In this document: positions 53,987 through 62,594 of the stretch, one piece after another
How the letters are laid out: every line of letters starts with the position of its first letter
How positions within the stretch are numbered: position 1 is the first letter of the stretch
Assembly (NCBI GenBank): GCA_015075185.1
Contig: JABTUW010000001.1
Coordinates: 1,922,001-1,986,000, forward strand
Source: Anaerolineales bacterium
Lineage (GTDB): Bacteria > Chloroflexota > Anaerolineae > 4572-78 > J111
DNA length: 64,000 nucleotides
Reading direction: 5' to 3'
Program-made: the position numbers and the translations under genes
Notes under the pieces: model-generated
The model's input: only the letters and a program-made list of their open reading frames with translations
Told to the model about the DNA's origin: nothing
The model's database searches: none

Positions 53987-55378
53987 ATGGATACCGACCA
54001 AGTTTGGCAGGCAACCCTAGGTCAGTTACAATTGCAAATGACACGGGCCACTTTTGATACCTGGATCAAAGATACCCGTATCGTTGCTCAGGATAGCGAT
54101 AGGCTAGTCATTGGAACCAAAAGTGCTTTTGCTAAAGATTGGCTCGAAAATAGACTTTTTGCTACGATTAGTCGAGCAGTGACCCATGTATTGGGGCGCG
54201 CTGTCAATATTCAATTCACGGTAGACCATCTGACTGCGGAAGCTATCAGTGACCAGCCCCCGCCCCCTTTGCTCCAGAGTCCGGAACCGGCGAACGGACA
54301 GACTTCAAAGAACGCCAACAACAACGGTAATGGTCATTATCGCGAAACCAAAGAGCGCCTCATGCTAAACCACAAGTACGTCTTCGAACAGTTTATTGTC
54401 GGTGCTTCAAATCGCTTGGCCCACGCCGCGTCTCTGGCGGTAGCCGAAAGACCCGCCGATGCCTACAATCCGCTCTTCCTGTACGGAGGGGTAGGTTTGG
54501 GGAAAACCCATCTTCTCCAGGCTATCGCCCATTATGCTCTGGCCCGCGGCCGGACGGTGATTTATACTTCATCCGAAACCTTTACCAATGACCTGATCAA
54601 TGCCATCCGCAGCCAATCCACCGACTTATTTCGCGAAAAATACCGTACGACCGATTTTCTTTTGATTGACGATATTCAGTTTATTGCCGGTAAAGAAAGC
54701 ACCCAGGAAGAATTTTTCCACACCTTTAACACCCTCCACTCCTCCGGTGGCCAGATTGTCTTATCCAGCGATCGGCCGCCCAAGGCGATCACTACCCTGG
54801 AAGACCGCCTGCGCTCCCGCTTTGAATGGGGTCTTTTGGCCGACGTGCAGCCACCTGACCTGGAAACCCGCATCGCCATCTTACGCTTCAAAGCCGACTC
54901 CCAGGGCGTACGCGTTCCCGACGATGTGATGGAATTCATCGCCCGGCGCGCTCAGAACAACATCCGCGAACTGGAAGGGGCGCTCAACAAGGTCATTGCT
55001 CACGCCGCCATGATGCGCCACCCGATCAATATCGAGCTGGCTAATGCCGCTCTGCAGGACATCGTCTCGCGGCAAGCTGAACTTACCGTTGAGCAGGTTA
55101 TCGCTGCTGTAGCCACTTTTTATCGCATTGAAGTAGAGGTTCTCATCAAACGGGGGCGCAGTAAGGAAGTGGCCTTTGCCCGGCAGATGGCCATGTACCT
55201 GGCCCGAGAGGAAACCGGCGCATCGCTCCCCCAAATCGGCGAGGCCCTAGGTGGACGTGACCACACCACGGTCATGTACGGGTGGGAGAAGATTGCCTCC
55301 CAAATTGAACAAAATGATCGGCTGCGCCGGGAGATGCTCTCTATTCGAGAGATAATTTATCAACAAAAGAGACATTAA
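53987..55378 (+). CDS. dnaA: Chromosomal replication initiator DnaA
   Basis: Origin-binding AAA+ initiator, 463 residues. Domain I (~1-80) starts MDTDQVWQATLGQLQ; a variable Pro/Asn/Gly linker follows (~92-118). Domain III has Walker A GGVGLGKTHLL (167-177) and Walker B LLIDDIQF. Domain IV has the DnaA signature with GEALGGRDHTTVMYGWEKI. ATG at 53987 is chosen over the open start at 53771, because SD TAGGGAG lies six bases before it and domain I begins there. A perfect terminator follows. Confidence 0.98.
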   Translation: MDTDQVWQATLGQLQLQMTRATFDTWIKDTRIVAQDSDRLVIGTKSAFAKDWLENRLFATISRAVTHVLGRAVNIQFTVDHLTAEAISDQPPPPLLQSPEPANGQTSKNANNNGNGHYRETKERLMLNHKYVFEQFIVGASNRLAHAASLAVAERPADAYNPLFLYGGVGLGKTHLLQAIAHYALARGRTVIYTSSETFTNDLINAIRSQSTDLFREKYRTTDFLLIDDIQFIAGKESTQEEFFHTFNTLHSSGGQIVLSSDRPPKAITTLEDRLRSRFEWGLLADVQPPDLETRIAILRFKADSQGVRVPDDVMEFIARRAQNNIRELEGALNKVIAHAAMMRHPINIELANAALQDIVSRQAELTVEQVIAAVATFYRIEVEVLIKRGRSKEVAFARQMAMYLAREETGASLPQIGEALGGRDHTTVMYGWEKIASQIEQNDRLRREMLSIREIIYQQKRH

Positions 55379-55411
55379 CTCAGCGCCTCGCCCTCTATTT
55401 TTGCGCTGTTC

Positions 55412-55447
55412 AAAAAAGGCAACTGTTCGCGTGCAGTTGCCTTTTTT
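55412..55447 (+). terminator. Terminator of dnaA
   Basis: Perfect 14-bp stem AAAAAAGGCAACTG / CAGTTGCCTTTTTT with 8-nt loop. Confidence 0.95.
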
Positions 55448-55459
55448 GGTTAATAACAG

Positions 55460-56110
55460 TCTAAAATTGTGGATAACTGTGCGAATAACTGTGGATAACT
55501 GATTCTCACTGGGGATAACTTTGCTTCAATCTGGATAAAATACCTATTGCCCAAAACGGCCGGCTCTGGCAAAAACAAAATTTTTAAAAATTCTTCCAAA
55601 CCCGGCTTACTCCCAACAACCATTCGAGGTAGACACAAATTTGGCTTAAATAACGATGACGGACCTTCAAGCTGTTCCGTTTCTATCTCCATCACAGCAA
55701 ATTTTTGCTCAATTTTGTGGATAACCCCTAGATAACTGTGGATAAGTAGCCCTATTTGGGGATAACTTTTAAGCTTCCTCAATTAATCCAATTGGGTCTG
55801 TATCCACGTAAATACTACATATAGGTACAACTAGCCTCCCCCACCCAAAATATAGAAATCACCTAATTTGACAAAATTTGCCAACTTTATCTATTAAAAC
55901 TCCTTCTTTTTTATCCTCAGAATTATCCCCACAGCTTTTGAAGCCCCCTAATCAACATATAGTCGTCTTACTTACTTTCTCGCTATATCTAGTAGTAAAG
56001 GCGTGACTTCCAGGGTTTATCCACTTATCCCCAATCTCTACTATATATTACTAAATAAAGATTAATCATGACAATAACAAATAGGATAACTTATTCTATA
56101 GTCCAGATGA
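55460..56110. other. Putative replication origin (oriC)
   Basis: No gene is credible between dnaA and 56175. DnaA boxes are dense: TGTGGATAA at 55468, 55490, 55716 and 55737; the near form TGGGGATAA at 55510 and 55757; TTATCCCCA at 55923 and 56025; TTATCCACT at 56017. They flank AT-rich stretches (55800-55920 and 56040-56110) that could unwind. Together with dnaA and a parS nearby this strongly suggests the chromosomal origin. Confidence 0.85.
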
Positions 56111-56135
56111 CGTTTATCTTTAAATGAGGTATAAT
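56107..56135 (+). promoter_or_regulatory. Promoter of the membrane protein/selA genes
   Basis: ATGACG (56107-56112), 17-bp spacer, TATAAT (56130-56135). Confidence 0.5.
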
Positions 56136-56174
56136 GTTCCGAAATCTCGGTCAATCCTAAAATGTTCTTAATTC

Positions 56175-56552
56175 ATGCGCCCTATATGGTGGGTTTTGTT
56201 ATCAATAATTGTCGCGGCTTTGAGCTTTTTGGGACTCTACTACGTTATTACTAATCTCTGGCCCAATCTAGATACAGTTTTAGCTCAGCCTCAACTGCTC
56301 TTATTCACCTTTTTATTTTTTGGACTGGGTGGCGCCACCATTCCGATCACAGCTTATTTTAATCACCGCTTTGCCAGACCGGGCTGGTTAGAGCGTGACA
56401 AAACCCGGCTCATCCGGCAAGGGGCTTGGGTTGGGTTTCTCGGCATCGTGCTGGCTTATCTCCAGATGATTCGGGCCTTGAATTGGACAATTGCCGCCGT
56501 GCTGTTAGGTGTCTTTATTCTGATTGAAACCTTTTTCCTGACGCGAGGATAA
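56175..56552 (+). CDS. Four-helix membrane protein, function unknown
   Basis: A 125-residue protein with membrane helices near 5-27, 42-62, 86-101 and 103-120, and a basic loop (HRFARPGWLERDKTRLIRQG) between helices two and three. I do not recognise a characterised family. No SD is visible before the ATG. It is four bases from selA and probably in the same transcript. Confidence 0.75.
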   Translation: MRPIWWVLLSIIVAALSFLGLYYVITNLWPNLDTVLAQPQLLLFTFLFFGLGGATIPITAYFNHRFARPGWLERDKTRLIRQGAWVGFLGIVLAYLQMIRALNWTIAAVLLGVFILIETFFLTRG

Positions 56553-56556
56553 AAAC

Positions 56557-57945
56557 GTGCAGGCTCAACTTCGCCAGTTGCCCAGCGTAGACAAACTTCT
56601 GCAGAACGATCAACTCGCTCCACTGACTGAAATTCACGGTCGTGTCCTGGTTGTTGATGCCATTCGGACCGTATTAGACCTGGCCCGCCAGCGTATTATG
56701 GCCGGCCAATCAATGCAGCCTGCCGCTGCGTTGGTTGAAGCCATTTTGGCCCGCCTCTCCGTCACCGTACGCCCCTCTTTGCAACCGGTAATTAATGCAA
56801 CCGGCGTGATTATCCATACCAACCTGGGCAGGGCTTTATTAAGTCAGCGCGCTCAACAAGCTATGCTTCAGGTTGCCTCGACTTATTCCAACCTGGAATA
56901 CGACCTGGAAGCAGGCGCGCGTGGCTCCCGTTATACCCATGCCGCCGATCTGCTCTGCCGCCTTACGGGCGCTGAAGCTGCCGTGGTGGTCAATAACAAC
57001 GCCGGCGCAGTCATCCTGGCCTTAAGCGCCCTGGCCAAAGATAAAGAAGTTATCATTAGCCGGAGCCAACTGGTTGAAATTGGCGGCGGGTTTCGTATCC
57101 CAGAGATTATGGCCCAATCCGGTGCGCATTTGGTCGAGGTTGGAACAACCAATCGCACTTATCGGCAGGATTTTGAACAAGTCATTGACCTGCAGCGCAC
57201 CGGCCTGTTGCTGAGTGTCCACTATAGCAATTATCAAATCATCGGCTTTACCACCCAGCCCACCCTGGCCGAGCTGGCCGAATTGGCTCAATCCTATCAC
57301 CTCCCATTCATGGAAGACCTCGGTTCGGGTACGCTCCTGGATACGGTTCCCTTTGGTTTGGCTCACGAGCCGACCATCCAGGAGAGCTTGGCGGCTGGCG
57401 TTGATTTGGTCACTGCCAGCGGTGATAAGTTGTTGGGTGGTCCCCAGGCTGGGCTAATTCTGGGCCGAGCGGCGCTCATCGAGCAGATCAAAAAGCACCC
57501 CTTGATCCGTGCCTTGCGGGTAGATAAAATTACCCTGGCGGCTCTGCAAGCCACCCTCTTAGCTTATCTCGAAGGTAAGGCTACCATTGAAATTCCCGTT
57601 TGGCGCATGATCGCGGCTGATCTGGCCACCTTGACTCGTCGCGCTCAGAATTGGCGTCGCGCCTTGCGCAGTCTATCCCAATTTGCCAATTTGCCGTTAC
57701 AGGTAGTAGACAGCGTTTCAACTGTGGGCGGTGGCAGCTTGCCCGGTCAAACCCTGCCAACTAAAGCTCTGACTGTGACCGTTCCCTCCGTAGATGCCCT
57801 GGCCGCCCAATTGCGCCAGGCTGACCCGCCCGTCATCGCCCGTATTGACAACGGGCAGCTCCTGCTCGACCCGCGCACCGTCCTGCCAGAGCAAGATAAA
57901 GCACTTGTCGCTGCTCTCGAATACGCTCTGACCACTGCAAAATGA
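56557..57945 (+). CDS. selA: L-seryl-tRNA(Sec) selenium transferase
   Basis: PLP enzyme converting Ser-tRNA(Sec) to selenocysteinyl-tRNA(Sec); 462 residues, typical length. The N-terminal tRNA-binding domain (LPSVDKLL) is followed by NATGVIIHTNLGRA (~80-93), and the PLP lysine is Lys291 in ASGDKLLGGPQAG. Start is GTG with GAGG nine bases before. selB, selC and selD are not seen here; their presence elsewhere would be expected for a working selenocysteine pathway. Downstream is rsmI. Confidence 0.96.
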   Translation: MQAQLRQLPSVDKLLQNDQLAPLTEIHGRVLVVDAIRTVLDLARQRIMAGQSMQPAAALVEAILARLSVTVRPSLQPVINATGVIIHTNLGRALLSQRAQQAMLQVASTYSNLEYDLEAGARGSRYTHAADLLCRLTGAEAAVVVNNNAGAVILALSALAKDKEVIISRSQLVEIGGGFRIPEIMAQSGAHLVEVGTTNRTYRQDFEQVIDLQRTGLLLSVHYSNYQIIGFTTQPTLAELAELAQSYHLPFMEDLGSGTLLDTVPFGLAHEPTIQESLAAGVDLVTASGDKLLGGPQAGLILGRAALIEQIKKHPLIRALRVDKITLAALQATLLAYLEGKATIEIPVWRMIAADLATLTRRAQNWRRALRSLSQFANLPLQVVDSVSTVGGGSLPGQTLPTKALTVTVPSVDALAAQLRQADPPVIARIDNGQLLLDPRTVLPEQDKALVAALEYALTTAK

Positions 57946-57983
57946 TTTCTTACAGTTCATTAGACCCGGATTTGATGTTCAAT

Positions 57984-58032
57984 AGTCAACTGTCAATTAT
58001 CAATTATCAATTGACTGTTAGCCATTGACGAT
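57984..58032. repeat. Heptamer tract (TATCAAT family) before rsmI
   Basis: AGTCAAC, TGTCAAT, TATCAAT, TATCAAT, TGACTGT, TAGCCAT, TGACGAT: seven units in unbroken phase, ending four bases before the rsmI ATG. Confidence 0.93.
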
Positions 58033-58036
58033 TAGA

Positions 58037-58900
58037 ATGGGCACACTTTACCTTGTCGCCACGCCGTTAGGCAACCTGGAAGATATTACCCTGCGCGCAT
58101 TGCGGATTTTGCGGGAAGTGTCCCTCATCGCCACCGAAGATACTCGCACCACCGGCCAGTTGTTAAAACATTTCGACATTCGTCGCCCGCTGGTCAGCTA
58201 CTATGAACACAATAAAGTGACACGCCTGGAGCGTATCCTGGCTGCGTTGGCCGAGGGGGACGTAGCCCTGGTGTCCGAGGCCGGTACCCCGCTTCTCTCT
58301 GACCCCGGCTATGAATTGGTGCGCGCCGCGATTGAGCAGGGGTTCCAGGTGGTTTCTATTCCCGGCCCCAGTGCTCTGATGGCCGCCCTGCCGGCCACTG
58401 GCTTACCCACTAATCGCTTTCTTTTTCTGGGATTCTTACCCCGTAAACGCGGCGACCGCCAGAGGTTCTTGCAAGAAGTTGCGGCTGAACAGGCAACCCT
58501 GGTCTTTTTTGAAGCGCCTCATCGTCTGCGGGAGACTCTTGCCGATATGATTAATCTTTTGAGCGGGGATCGTTCTGTTGCGGTTTGCCGGGAATTAACC
58601 AAACTGCACGAAGAAATCTGGCGGGGCACACTGGCCGAGGCGCAGCAGGAGTGGATGCAGCGAGAGCCTCGGGGCGAGTTTACCCTGGTTGTGGCCGGTG
58701 CGCCGCCTCAAAAAGAGTGGAATCAAGCCCAGGTAGAAGCAGGGTTAGCTCAGGCTCTGGCTGGCGGCGCCTCTGTTAAAGACGCCGTGCGCCAGTTGAC
58801 CGACCAGAGCGGTTGGGGCAAACGCGAAGTTTATTCTCTGGCTCAGAAAATAAAAGAGGCTGAAGCGGAGGAGGTAGCGCATGGCCATCTCAAAAAGTGA
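58037..58900 (+). CDS. rsmI: 16S rRNA (cytidine(1402)-2'-O)-methyltransferase
   Basis: It 2'-O-methylates C1402 in the decoding centre; 287 residues of the tetrapyrrole-methylase fold. The start GTLYLVATPLGNLEDIT, EDTRTTGQLL, SEAGTPLLSDPG (~80-91) and IPGPSALMAALPATGLP (~108-124) are diagnostic. ATG at 58037 is used; the open frame starts four codons earlier at a TTG within the heptamer tract. No SD is apparent, so the repeat may have displaced it. The end overlaps the next gene by 20 bp. Confidence 0.95.
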   Translation: MGTLYLVATPLGNLEDITLRALRILREVSLIATEDTRTTGQLLKHFDIRRPLVSYYEHNKVTRLERILAALAEGDVALVSEAGTPLLSDPGYELVRAAIEQGFQVVSIPGPSALMAALPATGLPTNRFLFLGFLPRKRGDRQRFLQEVAAEQATLVFFEAPHRLRETLADMINLLSGDRSVAVCRELTKLHEEIWRGTLAEAQQEWMQREPRGEFTLVVAGAPPQKEWNQAQVEAGLAQALAGGASVKDAVRQLTDQSGWGKREVYSLAQKIKEAEAEEVAHGHLKK

Positions 58901-59171
58901 GGCCCGCAAATTAACGATCAATGTTACCGAAATGGGAGCTCAGGTTTTACGGGGTGTTTTAACCGTAGGACCGGATGGGGCCGCCATCAATAATGTGCCA
59001 GTTTTAGAATGGCTCGCTCAACATGCCGGCGTTGAAATCATGTTGATTGCGACGCCGGTGGGCAATGCCGTTGACGCAACTGAATTAAAAACCTGCTCTC
59101 GCTGTGGCCGGGATTATAAAGGCGACGCTTGCCCTCACTGCGCCGAGGCGCGGGCAAGGCTACGAGGGTAA
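58881..59171 (+). CDS. Small protein with C-terminal zinc ribbon
   Basis: A 96-residue protein of unknown function. The last third has two CxxC knuckles (CSRCGRDYKGDACPHC, residues ~72-87), a zinc ribbon. The first two thirds are alpha/beta without known motif. SD GGAGGAGG, strong, lies inside rsmI, and the ORFs overlap by 20 bp, so it is co-expressed with rsmI and may also be ribosome-linked. That link is inference. Confidence 0.8.
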   Translation: MAISKSEARKLTINVTEMGAQVLRGVLTVGPDGAAINNVPVLEWLAQHAGVEIMLIATPVGNAVDATELKTCSRCGRDYKGDACPHCAEARARLRG

Positions 59172-59213
59172 GAACGTTCCATGTTGAACGTTCAACGTTC
59201 GATGATGAACTTT
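59172..59213. repeat. Heptamer tract (GAACGTT family) between convergent genes
   Basis: GAACGTT, CCATGTT, GAACGTT, CAACGTT, CGATGAT, GAACTTT in exact phase. The last units encode the C-terminus and stop of the minus-strand regulator gene. Confidence 0.92.
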
Positions 59214-60169
59214 GCCAGTTGATCCGCAGTTTGGCGACACTGATGCCGGATCATCCCTAACGGCACGTTTGAACTGAGCGCCAGCGACAACAAAATTCCT
59301 TCCCCTAAACTTAACGAATAGAGACGATACTCACTGCCTTCGTGTAAACTCTGGGCAAAGCGACCCGCTCGCTCACCCAAAAAACTGGCAGCCTGGGCGG
59401 CTGCCTGGGAGCTTTGCGCCACCAGCAGGGTTAGTTCCCGGCACTGAACTCGACTGAGCATCCCGGCCTGGGCAATCAACTCCAGACCGGCAATGAGTAA
59501 GATCGCTTCAGCCCGAACTTCTCGGTTTAGGTCATCCAGGAGACGTAGAATTTCGGTTTCATTGGCTCGGAGGTAACGAATGGTTTCTTGCGGCACCGTA
59601 ACAAAAGTTAAGGGAGAATTTTCGTCCACCATAATGGCGCTTTCAACGGCTACAGGAGCCGGCGCTGTTTGGGGAACCACGGGTGCGGGAGGCGGAGAGG
59701 CTGGCGGCATGGCGGCAGGACGAGCAGGCGGCGGTGGAGCAGCCGGTTTTGCCGGAGGAGGCGGAACGGGGGCAGGCGCAGGACGTGCCTGCGGAACACT
59801 TTTGCGCTGCCCGGTGGCCTGATCTATCAAATCGGGTAAGTCGCCCACAAAAAACGGCTTGGTTAGAATGCCGTTGATCTCCAGGGCCTTAATCTTATCT
59901 GGTAGGTCCTGGCCTATTAACGGGATCATCATAATCCGCATCCCGTTTTTGGCTTCGCGGATAGCCTGTATCAGCTTGGCCGGGGGCATATCCGTCAAGG
60001 CCATGTCAATAATCACCAAATCAAAGGCTTGCTCAATTACTGCCTGTAAGGCATCGCTGCCGCTATGAACCCACTTGGCAGTATACTGGCCGCTGTTTTG
60101 CAGCCCCTCTTTGAGCATGAAGCCGAAGCCTTCGTCACTGTCAACTACAAGAATATTCGCTTTTGCCAT
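59192..60169 (-). CDS. Response-regulator receiver protein with roadblock/LC7-like C-terminal domain
   Basis: A 325-residue protein. Residues 1-120 are a REC domain: ILVVDSDEGFGFML, phospho-acceptor Asp54/55 in DLVIIDMALTDMPP, and Lys in LTKPFF (~103-108). Residues ~125-185 are a Pro/Ala linker. The remainder (~195-325) is helical with a C-terminal segment (EYRLYSLSLGEGILLSLAL) like Roadblock/LC7 domains that work with small GTPases. No DNA-binding domain is seen. The partner kinase is not nearby. The last residues and stop come from a heptamer repeat. SD is weak. Confidence 0.75.
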   Translation of the reverse strand: MAKANILVVDSDEGFGFMLKEGLQNSGQYTAKWVHSGSDALQAVIEQAFDLVIIDMALTDMPPAKLIQAIREAKNGMRIMMIPLIGQDLPDKIKALEINGILTKPFFVGDLPDLIDQATGQRKSVPQARPAPAPVPPPPAKPAAPPPPARPAAMPPASPPPAPVVPQTAPAPVAVESAIMVDENSPLTFVTVPQETIRYLRANETEILRLLDDLNREVRAEAILLIAGLELIAQAGMLSRVQCRELTLLVAQSSQAAAQAASFLGERAGRFAQSLHEGSEYRLYSLSLGEGILLSLALSSNVPLGMIRHQCRQTADQLAKFIIER

Positions 60170-60280
60170 GGCTGTCTATAAACATTGATGAGAGAATTAG
60201 TGGCTTAAAGATGGTTTATCTTAACTTATAAACCATTGTAATGTCATTTTTCACAAAAGTCAACACGATTGTCAAGGGGC

Positions 60281-61534
60281 TTATCGGCGGCTTCTACTCA
60301 CCAACCAGAAAATCAAACCGGTGATAACCAGCAGTCCCAGCATGACCAGGCCAGTAACAAGCCAAAAGGTAACTGGGGCGTTCTGAGCAGGGGACGCGGG
60401 CGGCACAGTTGCCACAGGTGTAGCTTCTGGAGCAGGTAGGGTCAGCAGGGCCACGGGTGTGGCGCTGGGTTGAGGTGTGAATGTGGCCGTAAGTGTGGGC
60501 GGCGGTGGGCTTTGCTTGAGTTCCAGCGACTCCGGTGCAGGCACTTCGGCTGGAGCAGCCGCACTCTCGGTGGCAAATTGATCTGTTTGGGCTTCGGCGC
60601 TTGCGGCAGCATTCTCTGGAGGAACTGGTTCTGTGGGAGCGGCCGCGCTTTCCGCGGCCATTTGCCCTGCTGCTGCCGATTCGGCTTCTCCCCCGGCTTT
60701 CTCTTGAGGAGCTTCCTCAGCCGGGGCGGCAAAGGTCAAAACCGTTGGCGCCGGTGAGGGTGTCGCCGTGACTTCAGTGGTAGCGGCCGGAGCCTCTGCG
60801 GCTAGAGACTGCTCGGTTGCGTCGCTCTCATCCGCCTGGGTGGCCGTAATTGTTTGGTCTTCAGCCAAAGGAACTTCATCTGCCGTTGAGGGGGCGGCCT
60901 GGTTAACCGTTTCATCCGGGGATGGGATAGCCAGGGCAGCCACCGATGCCGCGGCGGTAGGGGTAGCCGCGGCCGCCGCAGACTCAGCGGCCGCAGCCAG
61001 CACTTCTTCTGTGGCTGGAGCCTGGGTCGCAGCTTCCCTGGCGGCAGATCCAGCCGGAGCGGCTTCTTCTTGCGTCGCCGGTTCGGCCGGAGCGGCGGCT
61101 GATTGGGCTTCTGGAGCGACAGTAGGGGCAACTGCCGGAGCTTTGGCAAGCTCTGCGGCGGGTTGGCTGGCCCCGCCAAACTGCATGCTCCAGAAGATGC
61201 CGCCAGCCGCGAGTACGAACAACAGCATGGCTGCCAGCGCGGCTACCCTCTTAAACCAAATAGGTAAGCCGAAGAAGCTCTTTGGGGCAGGCGTCACGGT
61301 TTTCACAGCCGCTTCGGTCAGGGTAAAGGGCCGAGGGGCCGACATGGGCGGCAGGGCTGTTACCAGGGCCACTGTTCGGCGCAGCAGCTCTAACTCCCGC
61401 TGCAATTCAGCCGAAGCGGCCAGAGCCTGCTCTACCTGCGCCCGTTCCTCCTGAGTCACCTCACCATCCAGATAGGGCGACAGTAAATCGCGGATGTGAT
61501 CGGTATTGAATTGACGGGTTTGATTATCAGCCAT
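60281..61534 (-). CDS. Anti-sigma-factor-like membrane protein
   Basis: A 417-residue protein directly downstream of an ECF sigma gene. The cytoplasmic start HIRDLLSPYLDGEVTQEER matches the anti-sigma zinc-finger helix but has Leu/Pro/Tyr where the CxxC cysteines would be, so it probably does not bind zinc. A membrane helix lies at ~95-116. A long Ala/Pro/Glu/Thr-rich stretch (~120-385) follows, then a second helix (~391-411) and a basic tail. Anti-sigma function is inferred from position and N-terminal fold. ATG at 61534 is preferred over the GTG one codon before. Confidence 0.75.
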   Translation of the reverse strand: MADNQTRQFNTDHIRDLLSPYLDGEVTQEERAQVEQALAASAELQRELELLRRTVALVTALPPMSAPRPFTLTEAAVKTVTPAPKSFFGLPIWFKRVAALAAMLLFVLAAGGIFWSMQFGGASQPAAELAKAPAVAPTVAPEAQSAAAPAEPATQEEAAPAGSAAREAATQAPATEEVLAAAAESAAAAATPTAAASVAALAIPSPDETVNQAAPSTADEVPLAEDQTITATQADESDATEQSLAAEAPAATTEVTATPSPAPTVLTFAAPAEEAPQEKAGGEAESAAAGQMAAESAAAPTEPVPPENAAASAEAQTDQFATESAAAPAEVPAPESLELKQSPPPPTLTATFTPQPSATPVALLTLPAPEATPVATVPPASPAQNAPVTFWLVTGLVMLGLLVITGLIFWLVSRSRR

Positions 61535-61575
61535 CACGAAAACCTGCTCTAAGGCGGTCAGGCTTTAAACCTGAT

Positions 61576-62175
61576 TTATACCTGCTCATTATTCAGACGG
61601 TATTGGTTCGGTAAAAGTTCCTGCTGCTCCAGCAAAAAATCGCGTAGCCGCTGCCGGCTCCGGCTCAATCGAGACTTGACGGTCCCCAGTGGCTGGCCTA
61701 CAATCTCGGCAATTTCCTGGTAAGAGAAACCTTGCACGTCGCTTAGAACCAATACGACCCGTTGGTCTTCCGGTAAATGGTTGATCCCTCGTTGGATCAA
61801 GTCGTTGAGTTCACCGCGCAGAATGGACTCTTCGGGCCGTTCGCTGCCGCTGGTCAGTTTTTCGCTGTGGTCCTCGGAATTTTCGACCATGTCTTCCAGG
61901 GAGGTAGCCGGCCGGCGGCTTTTGTAGCGCATCTGGTCATAACAAGCGTTGGTGACAATGCGCAGCAGCCAGCTTTTGAAGGAGCCGCCGCGATATTGTT
62001 TGATGGCCTGGTAGGCTTTGAGAAAGGCATCCTGGCAGGCGTCAGCCGCAGCGTCGCTGTTGCCAATGACGCGATAAGCCACGTTATAGGCTGTCCCCTG
62101 GTAAGCCATCACCAACTGATTAAAGGCAGCTAAACTGCCCTTTTGGGCTTCTTTGATAACCCGAGTCTCGTCCAT
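61576..62175 (-). CDS. ECF RNA polymerase sigma factor
   Basis: A 199-residue extracytoplasmic-function sigma factor. Region 2 (AFNQLVMAYQGTAYNVAYRVIGN, DACQDAFLKAYQAIKQYRGG-FKSWLLRI) and region 4 (LPEDQRVVLVLSDVQGFSYQE-IAEIVGQPLGTVKSRLSRSR) are complete. It should direct transcription of an envelope-related regulon, held back by the membrane protein 41 bp downstream. SD is weak. No consensus promoter is obvious upstream. Confidence 0.94.
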   Translation of the reverse strand: MDETRVIKEAQKGSLAAFNQLVMAYQGTAYNVAYRVIGNSDAAADACQDAFLKAYQAIKQYRGGSFKSWLLRIVTNACYDQMRYKSRRPATSLEDMVENSEDHSEKLTSGSERPEESILRGELNDLIQRGINHLPEDQRVVLVLSDVQGFSYQEIAEIVGQPLGTVKSRLSRSRQRLRDFLLEQQELLPNQYRLNNEQV

Positions 62176-62185
62176 TCAACACTAT

Positions 62186-62202
62186 TAACTGCTCAGGCGC
62201 GA
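62186..62202. repeat. 17-bp motif shared with 18476
   Basis: TAACTGCTCAGGCGCGA, one change from the copy at 18476-18492. No second hairpin arm is obvious here. Confidence 0.5.
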
Positions 62203-62303
62203 CGCACTTTCTCGGCTAAAATTGCCAAATCTGGTCACATATAAGGGCGTCGCACCATCAATATTTACACTTGGCGTTTTAACTAACACATGGCTTAGGC
62301 AAT

Positions 62304-62332
62304 TTGACGTATGCCCGCATGTAGTCTATACT
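62304..62332 (+). promoter_or_regulatory. Promoter of the tRNA-Leu gene
   Basis: TTGACG (62304-62309), 17-bp spacer, TATACT (62327-62332), 17 bp before the tRNA 5' end. Confidence 0.85.
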
Positions 62333-62349
62333 AGAAACCCGATAGCCAT

Positions 62350-62432
62350 GCCGGAGTGGCGGAACTGGCAGACGCGCACGACTCAAAATCGTGTGAGCTA
62401 CGCTCTTGTGGGTTCGATTCCCACCTCCGGCA
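62350..62432 (+). tRNA. tRNA-Leu (anticodon CAA)
   Basis: Acceptor stem GCCGGAG / CTCCGGC closes with discriminator A. The anticodon loop CTCAAAA gives anticodon CAA, flanked by CACGA/TCGTG. The long variable arm (class II) and the T loop GTTCGATTC are present. The 3' CCA is not encoded. Confidence 0.95.
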
Positions 62433-62594
62433 TTTTCTTTTTTCTGGCGAATATTGTCACAAACGCGACTATTATAACATTTTTCATAATGATGTGCTAG
62501 GGCGAGTTCCCATTTCGCCCACCGGTCGCGGTGGGGCCACTTTCTCATTCGGGAGAGCGGCCTCTCATTTTGAAAAGTAGTATTTGAAATCTTT

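Noticed and set aside
55450..55782. Minus-strand open frame of 110 codons after dnaA
   Set aside because: It consists of DnaA boxes and AT-rich origin DNA; no SD and no protein-like pattern.
56557..57945. In-frame TGA selenocysteine codons near selA
   Set aside because: I did not see any gene in the window whose homology continues through an in-frame TGA, apart from the decayed transposase.
60768..61454. Plus-strand open frame rich in Ala/Ser opposite the anti-sigma-like gene
   Set aside because: Reverse reading of the Ala/Pro/Glu-rich segment; low-complexity shadow.
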